Notes under the pieces: model-generated
What the model was told of the DNA's origin: nothing
Databases searched by the model: none
Seen by the model: the letters and a program-made list of their open reading frames with translations, nothing else
Translations under genes and position numbers: made by a program
In this document: positions 22,755 to 30,899 of the stretch, piece after piece
Layout of the letters: each line of letters begins with the position of its first letter
Position numbering within the stretch: the first letter of the stretch is position 1
Assembly: GCA_029259185.1 (NCBI GenBank)
Contig: JAPDJF010000019.1
Span: 1 to 48,251 of the forward strand
Source of the DNA: Hadesarchaea archaeon
GTDB lineage: Archaea > Hadarchaeota > Hadarchaeia > Hadarchaeales > WYZ-LMO6
Length of the DNA stretch: 48,251 nucleotides
Direction: 5' to 3'

Positions 22755-24600
22755 CCGCCCAAGCGCTCAGCTCTTGCTTCTTGTTCCAAGCGGTATCGTA
22801 TCCATAGAGATAAAAGTCCGCCACCATCATCTGTTCGTCGACATCCAGACCACAGTAGCCCAAGTCATCGAGAAAACTTGTTCCGTCATAGCTCACAACA
22901 AAGTAATCACCGCCGGGTTCTAAGTACCGTCTATCCCACTTCGCATCGCTGTGAGCGAGTGGATCTCCAATGAAGAACGCTTTCCCACCCTCGCTCGTGT
23001 AGCCATCGCCACGCTTTTGCACAGGGGGTTTCCCCTCCCCCACGTAGGGAGCGTAGACGGTGCCCGTCTTGTGGAAGAAGTACTCTATTATCGGGTTGTT
23101 GTTCTCTGTCAGGTCGTAGGTCACGCCGTGCCTAGCCAGCCTCTCCACCACATCTTGCTCCTCCACCCACCAGTACTGCCCCTCCATCTTCGTGGGGTAG
23201 GGGAAGCGGGGCCAGCGGAAGTTCCAAGTCAGCATCTCCCAGAGGTCGAAGCTCTCGTTCTCCTTAGAAGTGGGAATCAGGGCATTCTCACCTTTCCAGT
23301 CCTCTTCGATTATTATCTTCTCAAATCCGTCATATCTGCCCGATGATTCTCCCGTCCCTTGGAAATACAGTTCAGGCCAGAATCTTGCATTCGGGTTAGT
23401 ATCTTCTCCTCCTCCGTCCACGTTCTCCACCCACGCATACATGTGCCCCACGATGTTCTCCACCCTGACCGTGCCGAGGTTATACACTCTAAGCTTGAGA
23501 TGGAGACCGTTAGTATCCAAGCTCATGCTCTCCACCCAAGGGACTATGAACGGGAGGTAGAGGTCCCGGCTCAGGTCCTGAATGAACCCGCCGGGTATCG
23601 CGTACAGGATCTCCATGTTCTGGAGGAGGGTCTTGGTGTGGTCGTAGTACTTGCTCGCCTTGCGGAGGTTCTCCACCGTGTCCACGTTTTCGCAAATCAT
23701 CTTCGAGTGGTAGGCGGCGTTCTCTATCTGCTCCAAGCTCGTCTCGGCTAGGAGGACGGGATCGTCGGCGTGCAGGTCATTGTAAATTATCGTCTCTATA
23801 AGCTCCAGCGCGTTTATCAGATATGGCAGGCACCCCTCGTAGATGATTATCAGGGTCTTGCAGAGGTTCTCGTTCACCAGATCCCCCATGTAGCGGTTGA
23901 GTTCCCAGAGGTCGTTCTCCAGATACTCGCTATTGGCGAGCCAGTTGTCGTGGATGTCCCTGACTATCGCCTCCATCTCGTATGCCAGCTCCCTAGCCTT
24001 GGCGAACTCCCTGTTCTTCATCGCACTCACGGTGTCGTCCTTTCGTCCGAGCAGGCGGGCGGCTCGGAGCTGGATTCCCGTGTCCACGTACTGCCGCCCG
24101 GGCTGGGGTTCGGGAACGGTGGCCTCCGCCATCTTGTACCCGAGGGGCTTGTATACCACCTCCACCTTGTCCCCGACCTTGAGGAAGCCCTGCTCGAAGG
24201 AGATCGCAAGGGCCTCACCCTCCGCTGGGAGGGGGTTCACCCCGCTCTCGACCTCTCCCGTGACCAGAGCCATGTCTATCTCGTTCTCCACCACCACCCC
24301 GTTCACCCTCAGCTCGATGCTCTCCCACCGGATGTTTTCGAGCAGGGCCCCCATGGGGGTCTCCTCCAGCACGTCCGCCCTGTACGCGTTGTTTATCCCC
24401 TCCCCGCTGGCGTGGACTATGGCCACCCCCCCGTAGCCGGGGTAGTTGGTCCACACCTGAAGGACGGTCTGCGGGGGGATGGATGGGGCCTTTATCTTAG
24501 CCAACGCCACTATGGCAACGCCACCGGCAAGCACGGTAATTATTATCAGACATGTGACCGCCACGATAGGGGATACACTTATTTCCTCTCGTTTTTGCAA
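22726..24600 (-). CDS. Long pilin-like surface protein 1
   Basis: About 624 aa from the TTG at 24600. The N-terminus reads Q-K-R-E-E-I-S-V-S-P-I-V-A-V followed by a hydrophobic helix, an archaeal prepilin signal. The common module follows (V-A-I-V-H-A-S-G-E, N-N-A-Y, W-E-S-I-E-L-R-V-N-G, V-G-D-K-V-E-V-V-Y-K-P-L-G). After it come about 240 mostly helical residues (about 180-340) and a large beta-rich, tryptophan- and tyrosine-rich C-terminal part. The frame extends upstream to 24690 but a TATA-like TATAAAAAATG lies inside that extension, so the TTG is preferred. Paralogue of the protein at 25434. The C-terminus may be frameshifted (see 22461). Confidence 0.65.
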   Translation of the reverse strand: MQKREEISVSPIVAVTCLIIITVLAGGVAIVALAKIKAPSIPPQTVLQVWTNYPGYGGVAIVHASGEGINNAYRADVLEETPMGALLENIRWESIELRVNGVVVENEIDMALVTGEVESGVNPLPAEGEALAISFEQGFLKVGDKVEVVYKPLGYKMAEATVPEPQPGRQYVDTGIQLRAARLLGRKDDTVSAMKNREFAKARELAYEMEAIVRDIHDNWLANSEYLENDLWELNRYMGDLVNENLCKTLIIIYEGCLPYLINALELIETIIYNDLHADDPVLLAETSLEQIENAAYHSKMICENVDTVENLRKASKYYDHTKTLLQNMEILYAIPGGFIQDLSRDLYLPFIVPWVESMSLDTNGLHLKLRVYNLGTVRVENIVGHMYAWVENVDGGGEDTNPNARFWPELYFQGTGESSGRYDGFEKIIIEEDWKGENALIPTSKENESFDLWEMLTWNFRWPRFPYPTKMEGQYWWVEEQDVVERLARHGVTYDLTENNNPIIEYFFHKTGTVYAPYVGEGKPPVQKRGDGYTSEGGKAFFIGDPLAHSDAKWDRRYLEPGGDYFVVSYDGTSFLDDLGYCGLDVDEQMMVADFYLYGYDTAWNKKQELSAWAVGYMGSACG

Positions 24601-24667
24601 TGCTTTGACTTTTGGACGACTTGTCCCCAACGAACGGTTGCCCAAGCATTTCCGTTCATGTCCACCG

Positions 24668-24680
24668 CATTTTTTATACT
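24668..24680 (-). promoter_or_regulatory. TATA box of the long pilin gene
   Basis: AAGTATAAAAAAT on the minus strand lies about 75 nt before the preferred TTG start and would place the transcript start near 24645. Confidence 0.4.
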
Positions 24681-24917
24681 TAAGCTTCATCCCAACACTA
24701 AGTTAGCTAGAGAACTGATAAATCTCTCTCACCAACCCTCTACTAAACCCAACACCCAAATGTCGATTGACACACAGCTATTCTCTGTTAGAGTTTGTAC
24801 AAGCGAGAATGAAGCTCTAGAAAGCTCCTCCTCCTAGAACTCTGGGATCCCCAAGTAAAAATTGTGTTGACTTATCGTTTTTGGAAGTATCTATCTCTGG
24901 ATCAAGGAAATGTTAGC

Positions 24918-25358
24918 TCGCTCTTCAAGCAAGGCTCACTTTTATCCTTTCCACGCCGATCCTGTCTCAAAAACGAGACATCCATCCTTTTCCTGTCCAT
25001 GAATCTCTGCTCGGTAAGCGCCAAAAGTTCCTCCGCCCTCGCCAGCTTCTTAGTACTCTCCAGCTTTGCACGAAAGCTGTTAACCTACTTCTTTTCCTTC
25101 TCTATTCCGGATTTATTGTAAAATCACTTTGCTGGCTTGAGGGTAGGTAGGACATCCCATCACTAACATCTGAGACATCATAGTGACACCATAGACAATA
25201 CTAGGCTGAGAAATCCTGCGTAGAGCTGAGAAGTAGGTCTGAGCGAGACTCACAGCCCGAGACCCTTCCCGAGAACGGCCACGACAACCGGTGGCTCCAC
25301 TTGCTGAGGGCTCAATGACAGCGCCCGAAATGCAACGGGGGAGAATTTGATGCTGAAA
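24918..25358 (-). pseudogene. Decayed coding sequence, origin unknown
   Basis: The 830-bp gap between the two long pilins has no intact gene. On the minus strand, two open stretches follow one another: codons inside 25113-25400, and 24918-25098, which encodes a basic, helical-looking string (K-L-E-S-T-K-K-L-A-R-A-E-E-L-L-A-L-T-E-Q) ending at a stop near 24918. Both are interrupted or lack a proper start. An IS-like end lies directly before them at 25359. They may be remains of a transposon. I see nothing else in 24700-24917. Confidence 0.3.
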
Positions 25359-25380
25359 ATCCCTAAAACGTAACAGAACC
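25359..25380. repeat. Degenerate copy of the mobile-element terminal repeat
   Basis: Matches 17 of 22 positions of the terminal repeat at 106-127, including the outer nine bases AACAGAACC. No partner end was found at the other side of the gap, so it is a solitary, decayed end. Confidence 0.5.
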
Positions 25381-25433
25381 GGATTTGCTAGCATATTCAT
25401 CCATGCACATAAGGTTCCAGTTTCCCGAGCCGA

Positions 25434-27221
25434 TCAGCATCCCCCTTCTTCCCCTCCTGGAGGCTCTCCACGCTGTCCAACCCAGTGGACGTTCCAGAAG
25501 TACTGCCACTCCCTATCCCCCGTCTTGGGATGGGTGTACACGAAATAATAGTCCTCGAGCCAAATCTGGTTTTCCATTTCGGCGGGGAGGTTTGGAACCG
25601 TTATGTTGTCGAACCACACGCTCCCCGCGTTTATGTTGTCGACATTCCGCGTGAGCACGATGTAGCGGATGGCCTTTCCACCCTCACCCCCGTAGGGGAT
25701 CTGGAGCTCGAAGTAGTCGGATTCTGGACTCAAGTACTCCCGGTAGGAGTGGGTGAGCCTGCTCCACAGCCACTCCGCGATCTTGAGTCTAGCCGTGTAG
25801 CGGTAGCGGTTGTGGTGGGTGTTGTCGTACATGCGCGTCCCCCACTTGTGGATGTTCTCCCCGTGACCCATGGGAACGAGCCAGTTCTCCGGGGCTACGC
25901 TCACGGTCCAATTCGTGCTGTCGCAATCGAAGTATTCACTCACCCACCACTCGTTCTCGGGATCGTACCATATGTCTGCCACCCTCGTGACGTTGATGCA
26001 GTTCTCCGTTCCCACGTTATACACGTAGACCTCCCACACGAAGTTGTCCGCCACCCAGTACGCGTTCTCCAAGTAGGGGGCCAACGCCGGCCTGTAAAGG
26101 TCCTCGTATATGTCGTCCATCGCCGGGGACACGCCGAAATACTCGATGGCCTTCATGGGTACGGGGTATGGCTCTTCTTCCATCTTCGCCTCGATGTCGT
26201 CCACCAGCTTCTGGAGGGAAAGAGAGATCTCCCTCGCATTCTCCATCACGCTCCGGGTCCAGTTGTCGCTCACGTAGGAGGGATCAAAGGCTCGGAGCCA
26301 CCCGACCTCCATGTTGTAAATGTTCTCTAAGCCATCGATCAGCATGTTGAGAAGCCCTTTCTTGTAGCACATACAGAGCTTGTAGTACCTTGGCATGTCA
26401 ACGAGGGGGAGGTAGTTGTACAGCTCTTTGAGGTCGTTCTCTAAGACCCCACCTGTTGACTTCGAGTTCTCCAGCCACTGGTGGACCTCCTCCACCAAGC
26501 CCTCGATCTTGGGTACGTAGCTCCTGGCCTCATCAAAATTCTCCACATACCACCTGCAGTTCTCGTGCACCCGATTCTCCACGTGCGGAGTCAGGGCGTC
26601 CACCACTTTGTTCTCCAGCTCCAATACCCAGAGGAGCCTGAGCTGGATCCCCGAGTCGACCAAGTTGCTCCCTGGTATCCCCCCAGACTCGGTGCAGTAA
26701 AGCGGATCCTCCATTTCAGCCTCTGCCATGATCCAGCCCGTTGGCCTGTAGACCACCGCCACCTCATCCCCGCGATCCAAGAACCCCTGGGTGTAGGAGA
26801 ACACCACTGCCCCCCCTCCAGACGGGAAGTCGAGCAGGGCATCTTTCGTCTTCTTGGATTCAGGGAGGGGGGCGAGATAGAGGATATACTCCAGCTCGTT
26901 CTCCACCTCCTGACCGTTAACCTTCACCTCCATATCCTTCCATCTGACGTTCTCGAAGAGGGTGCCCATCGGCGTATCCGTGATGAAATCTGCGTAGAAC
27001 GCATTCGGTATCTTGTCCCCCTTGACGGATATCACCCCTACCCCCCCCTTCCCCGGGAAGTGTCTCCATATTTGGAGCAGCGTGTTGGGTATCTTACCAA
27101 ATGATACCCCCTCCATCCGCCCGTAAATCAAGGAGACCCCAACTCCGAGCAAGAAAACCATCACGACCAGCAGAATAGTCGCGAGCATCGGAGAAACTCC
27201 GACCTTCTTTCGCTTACTCAT
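25434..27221 (-). CDS. Long pilin-like surface protein 2
   Basis: A 595-aa paralogue of the protein at 22726. It begins M-S-K-R-K-K-V-G-V-S-P-M-L-A-T and a hydrophobic helix, an archaeal prepilin signal. The common module spans about residues 45-160 (V-G-V-I-S-V-K-G-D, N-A-F-Y-A-D, W-K-D-M-E-V-K-V-N-G, R-G-D-E-V-A-V-V-Y-R-P-T-G). A helical segment with scattered Cys (about 195-350) and a beta-rich, aromatic C-terminus with N-x-T/S sequons follow. I chose the ATG at 27221 over 27269: a GGGTGGGA sits just upstream and the signal then starts at the usual place. Likely a minor pilin with a large extracellular domain. Confidence 0.7.
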   Translation of the reverse strand: MSKRKKVGVSPMLATILLVVMVFLLGVGVSLIYGRMEGVSFGKIPNTLLQIWRHFPGKGGVGVISVKGDKIPNAFYADFITDTPMGTLFENVRWKDMEVKVNGQEVENELEYILYLAPLPESKKTKDALLDFPSGGGAVVFSYTQGFLDRGDEVAVVYRPTGWIMAEAEMEDPLYCTESGGIPGSNLVDSGIQLRLLWVLELENKVVDALTPHVENRVHENCRWYVENFDEARSYVPKIEGLVEEVHQWLENSKSTGGVLENDLKELYNYLPLVDMPRYYKLCMCYKKGLLNMLIDGLENIYNMEVGWLRAFDPSYVSDNWTRSVMENAREISLSLQKLVDDIEAKMEEEPYPVPMKAIEYFGVSPAMDDIYEDLYRPALAPYLENAYWVADNFVWEVYVYNVGTENCINVTRVADIWYDPENEWWVSEYFDCDSTNWTVSVAPENWLVPMGHGENIHKWGTRMYDNTHHNRYRYTARLKIAEWLWSRLTHSYREYLSPESDYFELQIPYGGEGGKAIRYIVLTRNVDNINAGSVWFDNITVPNLPAEMENQIWLEDYYFVYTHPKTGDREWQYFWNVHWVGQRGEPPGGEEGGC

Positions 27222-27350
27222 TCCCACCCATCCCAATTCCTGATTGTTGCTCGCTCCTTTTATCATCACCGCTCAGTAAAAAGGATTCTTCCTAGCCGAT
27301 TAATTCGAGTGAGATAGAAAAAGTCTAAATCAAGACAGCTGAACCCAGAT

Positions 27351-28208
27351 ATGGTGTCTGTCAAGAGCTATGTCAAGTGTATGAAACTCGAGAGTTCGCT
27401 CATCGTCGCGAGCTCGATATTTTTGGGTATGGTGCTCGCTAGAGGAAGCCTGAGAATTCCGATCATGGAGTTTCTGATCCTCTATTCGATCGGGGGGATA
27501 GGCATCTCCAGCGGATCCCAAGCACTCAACATGTACTTCGACAGGAGGTTGGACGAAATAGGTCACCCTGGGAGACCATTGCCTCTAGGAGAGGTGAAAG
27601 CCCGGAAGGTCTTGGGACTGGCCATTCTCCTGCTGGTTCTCCCCTCCTTCTCCTTCCTGTTCAAGCGCGAAGTGTTCTACCTCTACCTCCTGGGAACCAC
27701 CATGGGGGTTCTCTACTCCCTTCCCCCCCTATCGCTCGGAAGGAGGTGGTACACTTCTTACCCCCTAGGCTCAATAGGATATGTATCTCTCCCCATGCTA
27801 GCGGGATGGATACTTTTCTCGGGACTCAGCTCCCAAATCCTGAAGGTTGTGTTTTTCTTCACCATGCTCTCAATATTCCTCTCCCCCCTCAAAGACTTAG
27901 GAGAGACCAAAAGCGATCGGGCATGGGGGAAGAGCACCCTGCCCGTCAAGGTTGGGGTTAAAACGACGTGGATGATCTCCTCAGCTGGAGTCTCTCTCGT
28001 AATCTTGAGCTTCCCCCTGCTTGGAATAAGGGGGATCGAATGGTTCGTAAGCTACTTAGTTTTTATGGCTACTCTCTTCATCCCCTCGATCTTCTTCTCC
28101 GAGAGACTCTTGAAGAGGGGGGTGTTTGAACTCGTCAGGGTCTGGGCATTCTTGGCCCAAGTGTTTTTCGCGGTGTGGTGGATATACGTCTCCCCCATCT
28201 TACCCTAG
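27351..28208 (+). CDS. UbiA-family prenyltransferase
   Basis: A 285-aa membrane enzyme with about eight helices and both family motifs: N-M-Y-F-D-R-R-L-D-E-I-G-H-P-G-R-P near residue 60 and K-D-L-G-E-T-K-S-D-R-A-W-G-K-S-T-L-P near 182. Both aspartate-rich sites needed to bind Mg-prenyl-diphosphate look usable, unlike in the two UbiA-like neighbours at 20783 and 29051. In archaea such enzymes make digeranylgeranylglyceryl phosphate or transfer prenyl groups to quinone or heme precursors; I cannot choose among these. An AT-rich box (TCTAAATC) about 25 nt before the ATG suggests a leaderless transcript. Followed by Yip1-like copy 3 after 64 bp. Confidence 0.85.
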   Translation: MVSVKSYVKCMKLESSLIVASSIFLGMVLARGSLRIPIMEFLILYSIGGIGISSGSQALNMYFDRRLDEIGHPGRPLPLGEVKARKVLGLAILLLVLPSFSFLFKREVFYLYLLGTTMGVLYSLPPLSLGRRWYTSYPLGSIGYVSLPMLAGWILFSGLSSQILKVVFFFTMLSIFLSPLKDLGETKSDRAWGKSTLPVKVGVKTTWMISSAGVSLVILSFPLLGIRGIEWFVSYLVFMATLFIPSIFFSERLLKRGVFELVRVWAFLAQVFFAVWWIYVSPILP

Positions 28209-28272
28209 GGATTGAGATGGCTGGGGTCCTTTATCTCTGGCTGCATGACCCGTCTTCAAGCGCGGTGGTTAA

Positions 28273-29046
28273 TTGAGCCCTTTGCACGCGATACTCAGGA
28301 GCTGGAAGCACGCCCTGCTCGCCCCCGAACGGATAAAGGGGGGGGAGTTCTCGCTGGGGTTCATGATTTTCTTCTCTTTTTTCCTAGGGTTCGCGTACAA
28401 TGCCCTTCATTACTTCGTTTATCCAGGATGCGGCCCCTTCCTCCTTTACGACGGGCTGATCTCCTATGATCCATCCAAAGCCCGTCCGAACCTCCAGTTC
28501 TGGCTCCATCACCTCTCGGGGGGAGCTGGGGCAGTAGCACTGTTCTTTTTCGCCAGCGTCCTCGGGTACTACGGCATCAATCTCCTGGGGAGAAAGATCT
28601 CTTACGACAAAGTTCAACACCTCATCTTCTCCTGCATGTTTCTGTACCTCCTCCCCCTCCCGTTCGCTTTTGTCCTCTACTGGCTCGACCTCAAGAGGTA
28701 CATTTACCTCCAGCTCTGGGCTGGGTGGGTGGGAATTCCACTGGGGGTTGCCATCACGGGCGCGGTCGCTACGGTGATGGCGTTTCGCATCTTGAATCGG
28801 GCCGTTGGATTCGGAAAACGCAGATCCGCTATCCTCTCCCTGCTCCTCCTCCCCATGCTTTACTTCTTGGGGAAGGGGGCGTTCATGCTCTTCACCAAGC
28901 GAATATTCCACACGGCTAAGCCCCTCCGCTATGCCCTGTGGACGCTCTACTTCTCCATCTGTGCCTTGATCTTTCACCTTGCAGGGGCGAGAAGGAAAAA
29001 GGTTCTCCCCGTCCTCCGAAAGGTTTTCTTACGATCTTGGGGGTAA
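28273..29046 (+). CDS. Yip1-like multi-pass membrane protein (copy 3)
   Basis: A 257-aa protein starting at TTG (28273), with five or six helices. Residues 11-31 (W-K-H-A-L-L-A-P-E-R onward) are encoded by 63 nt identical to copies 1 and 2, while the preceding ten residues and everything after differ. Shared later elements include A-F-R-I-L-N-R-A-V-G-F and L-I-F-S-C-M-F-L-Y-L-L-P-L. Its stop lies 4 bp before the next ATG (29051), so it is co-translated with the UbiA-like gene. The TTG start has no clear ribosome binding site; it is chosen because it gives the same N-terminal length as copy 2. Confidence 0.65.
   Translation: MSPLHAILRSWKHALLAPERIKGGEFSLGFMIFFSFFLGFAYNALHYFVYPGCGPFLLYDGLISYDPSKARPNLQFWLHHLSGGAGAVALFFFASVLGYYGINLLGRKISYDKVQHLIFSCMFLYLLPLPFAFVLYWLDLKRYIYLQLWAGWVGIPLGVAITGAVATVMAFRILNRAVGFGKRRSAILSLLLLPMLYFLGKGAFMLFTKRIFHTAKPLRYALWTLYFSICALIFHLAGARRKKVLPVLRKVFLRSWG
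28303..28365. repeat. 63-nt core identical in three Yip1-like genes
   Basis: Identical to 16010-16072 and 21766-21828, including synonymous positions and an eight-G run. Confidence 0.95.
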
Positions 29047-29050
29047 AGAG

Positions 29051-29860
29051 ATGAAAATTCGTGACCTCTTGTATTTTTATCGTCTGAAGACTTGGAGAAA
29101 CAAGCTCAGCTGTCTCAGGTTTCTAGGTTATCCAGCGATCGGATTCGCTCTTTCCCCCACCATCAACCCTTGGAAGGCGGGCCTCGACACCCTCGCCATA
29201 GTTGGGGTATCGATGTTCGCGTACACCATAAACGATTACTTCGACTTCAAACGCTTAGGCGAGGAGAACTTCCTCTCGAGATGGATGAAGCAAGGGGCGA
29301 GTGAACGCAAGATCTTGGGCACAACTTTCCTTCCACTCTCCCTATTCCCGCTCGTGATCCTTATGAATTCCCTCTCGTTTCTCACCCTCCTCACCATCCT
29401 TCTCTTGACCTCCGCGTACTCAGCACCCCCTCTCAGATTGAAGGAACGTCGTGGGGGTGCCTTGATCCCTCCGCTCTGTGCCCCCCTCTTAATGTTTCAA
29501 GCTCACGTCTCTCTCTCACCCTCCCCAAGCCTAGAAGTCTTGCTCCTCTCCCCCATCCTCTTTTTATTCCAGTCCTACATGGAGTGTCTCCACATCCTGG
29601 ACGTAAAACCGAGACCCGGGAGAATCCTCACCACCTTGAAGGCCATCCCTCTGGGATCGATTTTCCTCTCCGCCATTTTCTCCCTCCTCAACCCAATTTT
29701 CCTCGTGACCCTCACTTCATCTGTGATCAGGGCTTGGGGCGTCAGGCACGTAGGTCCAGAAACCGATTTTCTGAAGCTCAGATCGAACGTGCTGGGTAAA
29801 ACTGTATTCGGTGAAGAACTCTTGGGATACGTTGGAGTGGGTCTGCTCGCCCATCTCTGA
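29051..29860 (+). CDS. UbiA-like membrane protein, degenerate motifs
   Basis: A 269-aa multi-pass protein related to the one at 20783 (shared R-L-K-T-W-R-N-K-L start, I-N-D-Y-F-D-F, Y-S-A-P-P-L-R-L-K-E, M-E-C-L-H-I-L-D). The first aspartate motif has lost its last acidic residue pattern (N-D-Y-F-D-F-K-R-L-G-E-E) and the second motif is a remnant (L-D-V-K-P-R-P). It may be a non-catalytic partner or use a different substrate. The ATG at 29051 is chosen over upstream in-frame starts because it is preceded by GGGGGTAAAG and lies 4 bp after the Yip1-like stop. Confidence 0.65.
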   Translation: MKIRDLLYFYRLKTWRNKLSCLRFLGYPAIGFALSPTINPWKAGLDTLAIVGVSMFAYTINDYFDFKRLGEENFLSRWMKQGASERKILGTTFLPLSLFPLVILMNSLSFLTLLTILLLTSAYSAPPLRLKERRGGALIPPLCAPLLMFQAHVSLSPSPSLEVLLLSPILFLFQSYMECLHILDVKPRPGRILTTLKAIPLGSIFLSAIFSLLNPIFLVTLTSSVIRAWGVRHVGPETDFLKLRSNVLGKTVFGEELLGYVGVGLLAHL

Positions 29861-29906
29861 TTCACGATTTTCTCGGATCTAAGCGAACAAACTTGTACAC
29901 CACCAA

Positions 29907-29917
29907 CCGTTTATTCT
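29907..29917 (+). promoter_or_regulatory. TATA box at the head of the pilin cluster
   Basis: CGTTTATTC is centred about 26 nt before the ATG at 29938, predicting a leaderless transcript and deciding that start against the TTG at 29893. Confidence 0.5.
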
Positions 29918-29937
29918 CTGATGCTGAGTTTTCTAAG

Positions 29938-30396
29938 ATGACTTTGGGAGAAGACCAAGTTGGGCTGACACCGATGATCGCTACGATCGTCTTAATAGGT
30001 TTAGCCATAGGATTTGGTCTCAGCATACTCGTAGGTTACCTAGGCGCTTTAGCGCCCGGACCGCCACCCAAACACGTTTCCCTTTCCATCACGTATGAGA
30101 ACGACGAGAATAAACTCGCAATAATTCACGAAGGGGGGGACCCTCTCTTCAACGCATTCGTGATCGGTGAGGGAGAACTCCTGAGATGGAACGGTCTGGA
30201 GCTGAGGGTAAACGGTTTGACAGAGAACCGGATATCATCTGCAGTCCTCAACGATGAGAACCTTCCATATTCTACAAGTTTCACGGCTGGTGACGAGCTG
30301 GTACTCACCTTGGAAAATAGGCTGAAAAAAGGTGACATTATCTCGCTCGTCTATATTCCCTCAAACCAGGTACTGATGGAGATGATCATCTTATGA
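29938..30396 (+). CDS. Type IV pilin
   Basis: A 152-aa protein: M-T-L-G-E-D-Q-V-G-L-T-P-M-I-A-T, hydrophobic helix to about residue 40, then the common module (L-A-I-I-H-E-G-G-D-P, F-N-A-F-V-I, W-N-G-L-E-L-R-V-N-G, F-T-A-G-D-E-L, K-G-D-I-I-S-L-V-Y-I-P). The residue before G-L-T-P is V rather than K/R-G, a weak prepilin site. The stop overlaps the ATG of the next pilin (ATGA), so these two are translated together. First gene of the cluster that runs to 38214. Confidence 0.75.
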   Translation: MTLGEDQVGLTPMIATIVLIGLAIGFGLSILVGYLGALAPGPPPKHVSLSITYENDENKLAIIHEGGDPLFNAFVIGEGELLRWNGLELRVNGLTENRISSAVLNDENLPYSTSFTAGDELVLTLENRLKKGDIISLVYIPSNQVLMEMIIL

Positions 30397-30818
30397 ACGA
30401 GAAAAGAGGTCTCTCCCCCCTCATGGCGGTGACGATGCTCCTAGCCCTAACCGTAATGGTTTTCGCCGTCTACGTAACGGAGTTCATCCGCTCACATCCC
30501 CCGAGTTCTCCCATCCGGGCTACATTAAAAGTAGAACGAGAGGACAACACGATTACGATCACCCACCTCCGCGGGAACGAAATAGGGTACGCCTTCAAGC
30601 TCAACGGCGGTGCGGTGCTCTGGCTGAACCTCGTGGTGAGGAAAAACGGAGAAAACCTGAACATCACGGGCGGAGCGAGGGTCGGGGAGCTCACGGATGG
30701 GGTGATAAACTTCGGCGCGGGGAGCAAGCTCGAACTCCCCGTGGGTGTGGAGAGCGGGGACGAGGTGAGCGTGGTGTACGTCCCCACGGGGCAGGTGTTG
30801 GTGGAGAAGAAGTTCTGA
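30393..30818 (+). CDS. Type IV pilin
   Basis: A 141-aa pilin: M-N-E-K-R-G-L-S-P-L-M-A-V, hydrophobic helix, then the common module in compact form (I-T-H-L-R-G-N, Y-A-F-K-L-N-G-G, W-L-N-L-V-V-R-K-N-G, I-N-F-G-A-G-S, S-G-D-E-V-S-V-V-Y-V-P-T-G-Q-V-L). The K-R-G prepilin site is good. The last 79 codons are encoded by DNA almost identical to the pilin at 37356, while the N-terminal halves differ. Overlaps the upstream pilin by 4 bp. Confidence 0.8.
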   Translation: MNEKRGLSPLMAVTMLLALTVMVFAVYVTEFIRSHPPSSPIRATLKVEREDNTITITHLRGNEIGYAFKLNGGAVLWLNLVVRKNGENLNITGGARVGELTDGVINFGAGSKLELPVGVESGDEVSVVYVPTGQVLVEKKF

Positions 30819-30823
30819 CGGCT
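30580..30823. repeat. 244-nt near-identical pilin 3' block (first copy)
   Basis: Matches 37513-37756 at a constant offset of 6933 nt, with only about ten differences, and includes the stop codon and a few bases beyond. Confidence 0.9.
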
Positions 30824-30899
30824 CCGGATGGCCAATCGTGATTGTTTGACGAACTTGGACCACTCAGCTTTTACCCATTCCCTCTAAACCTCCTTATAG

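Noticed and set aside
23770..24837. 355-aa plus-strand frame
   Set aside because: It is antisense to the long pilin for most of its length; the pilin frame has a signal sequence, the common module and a paralogue.
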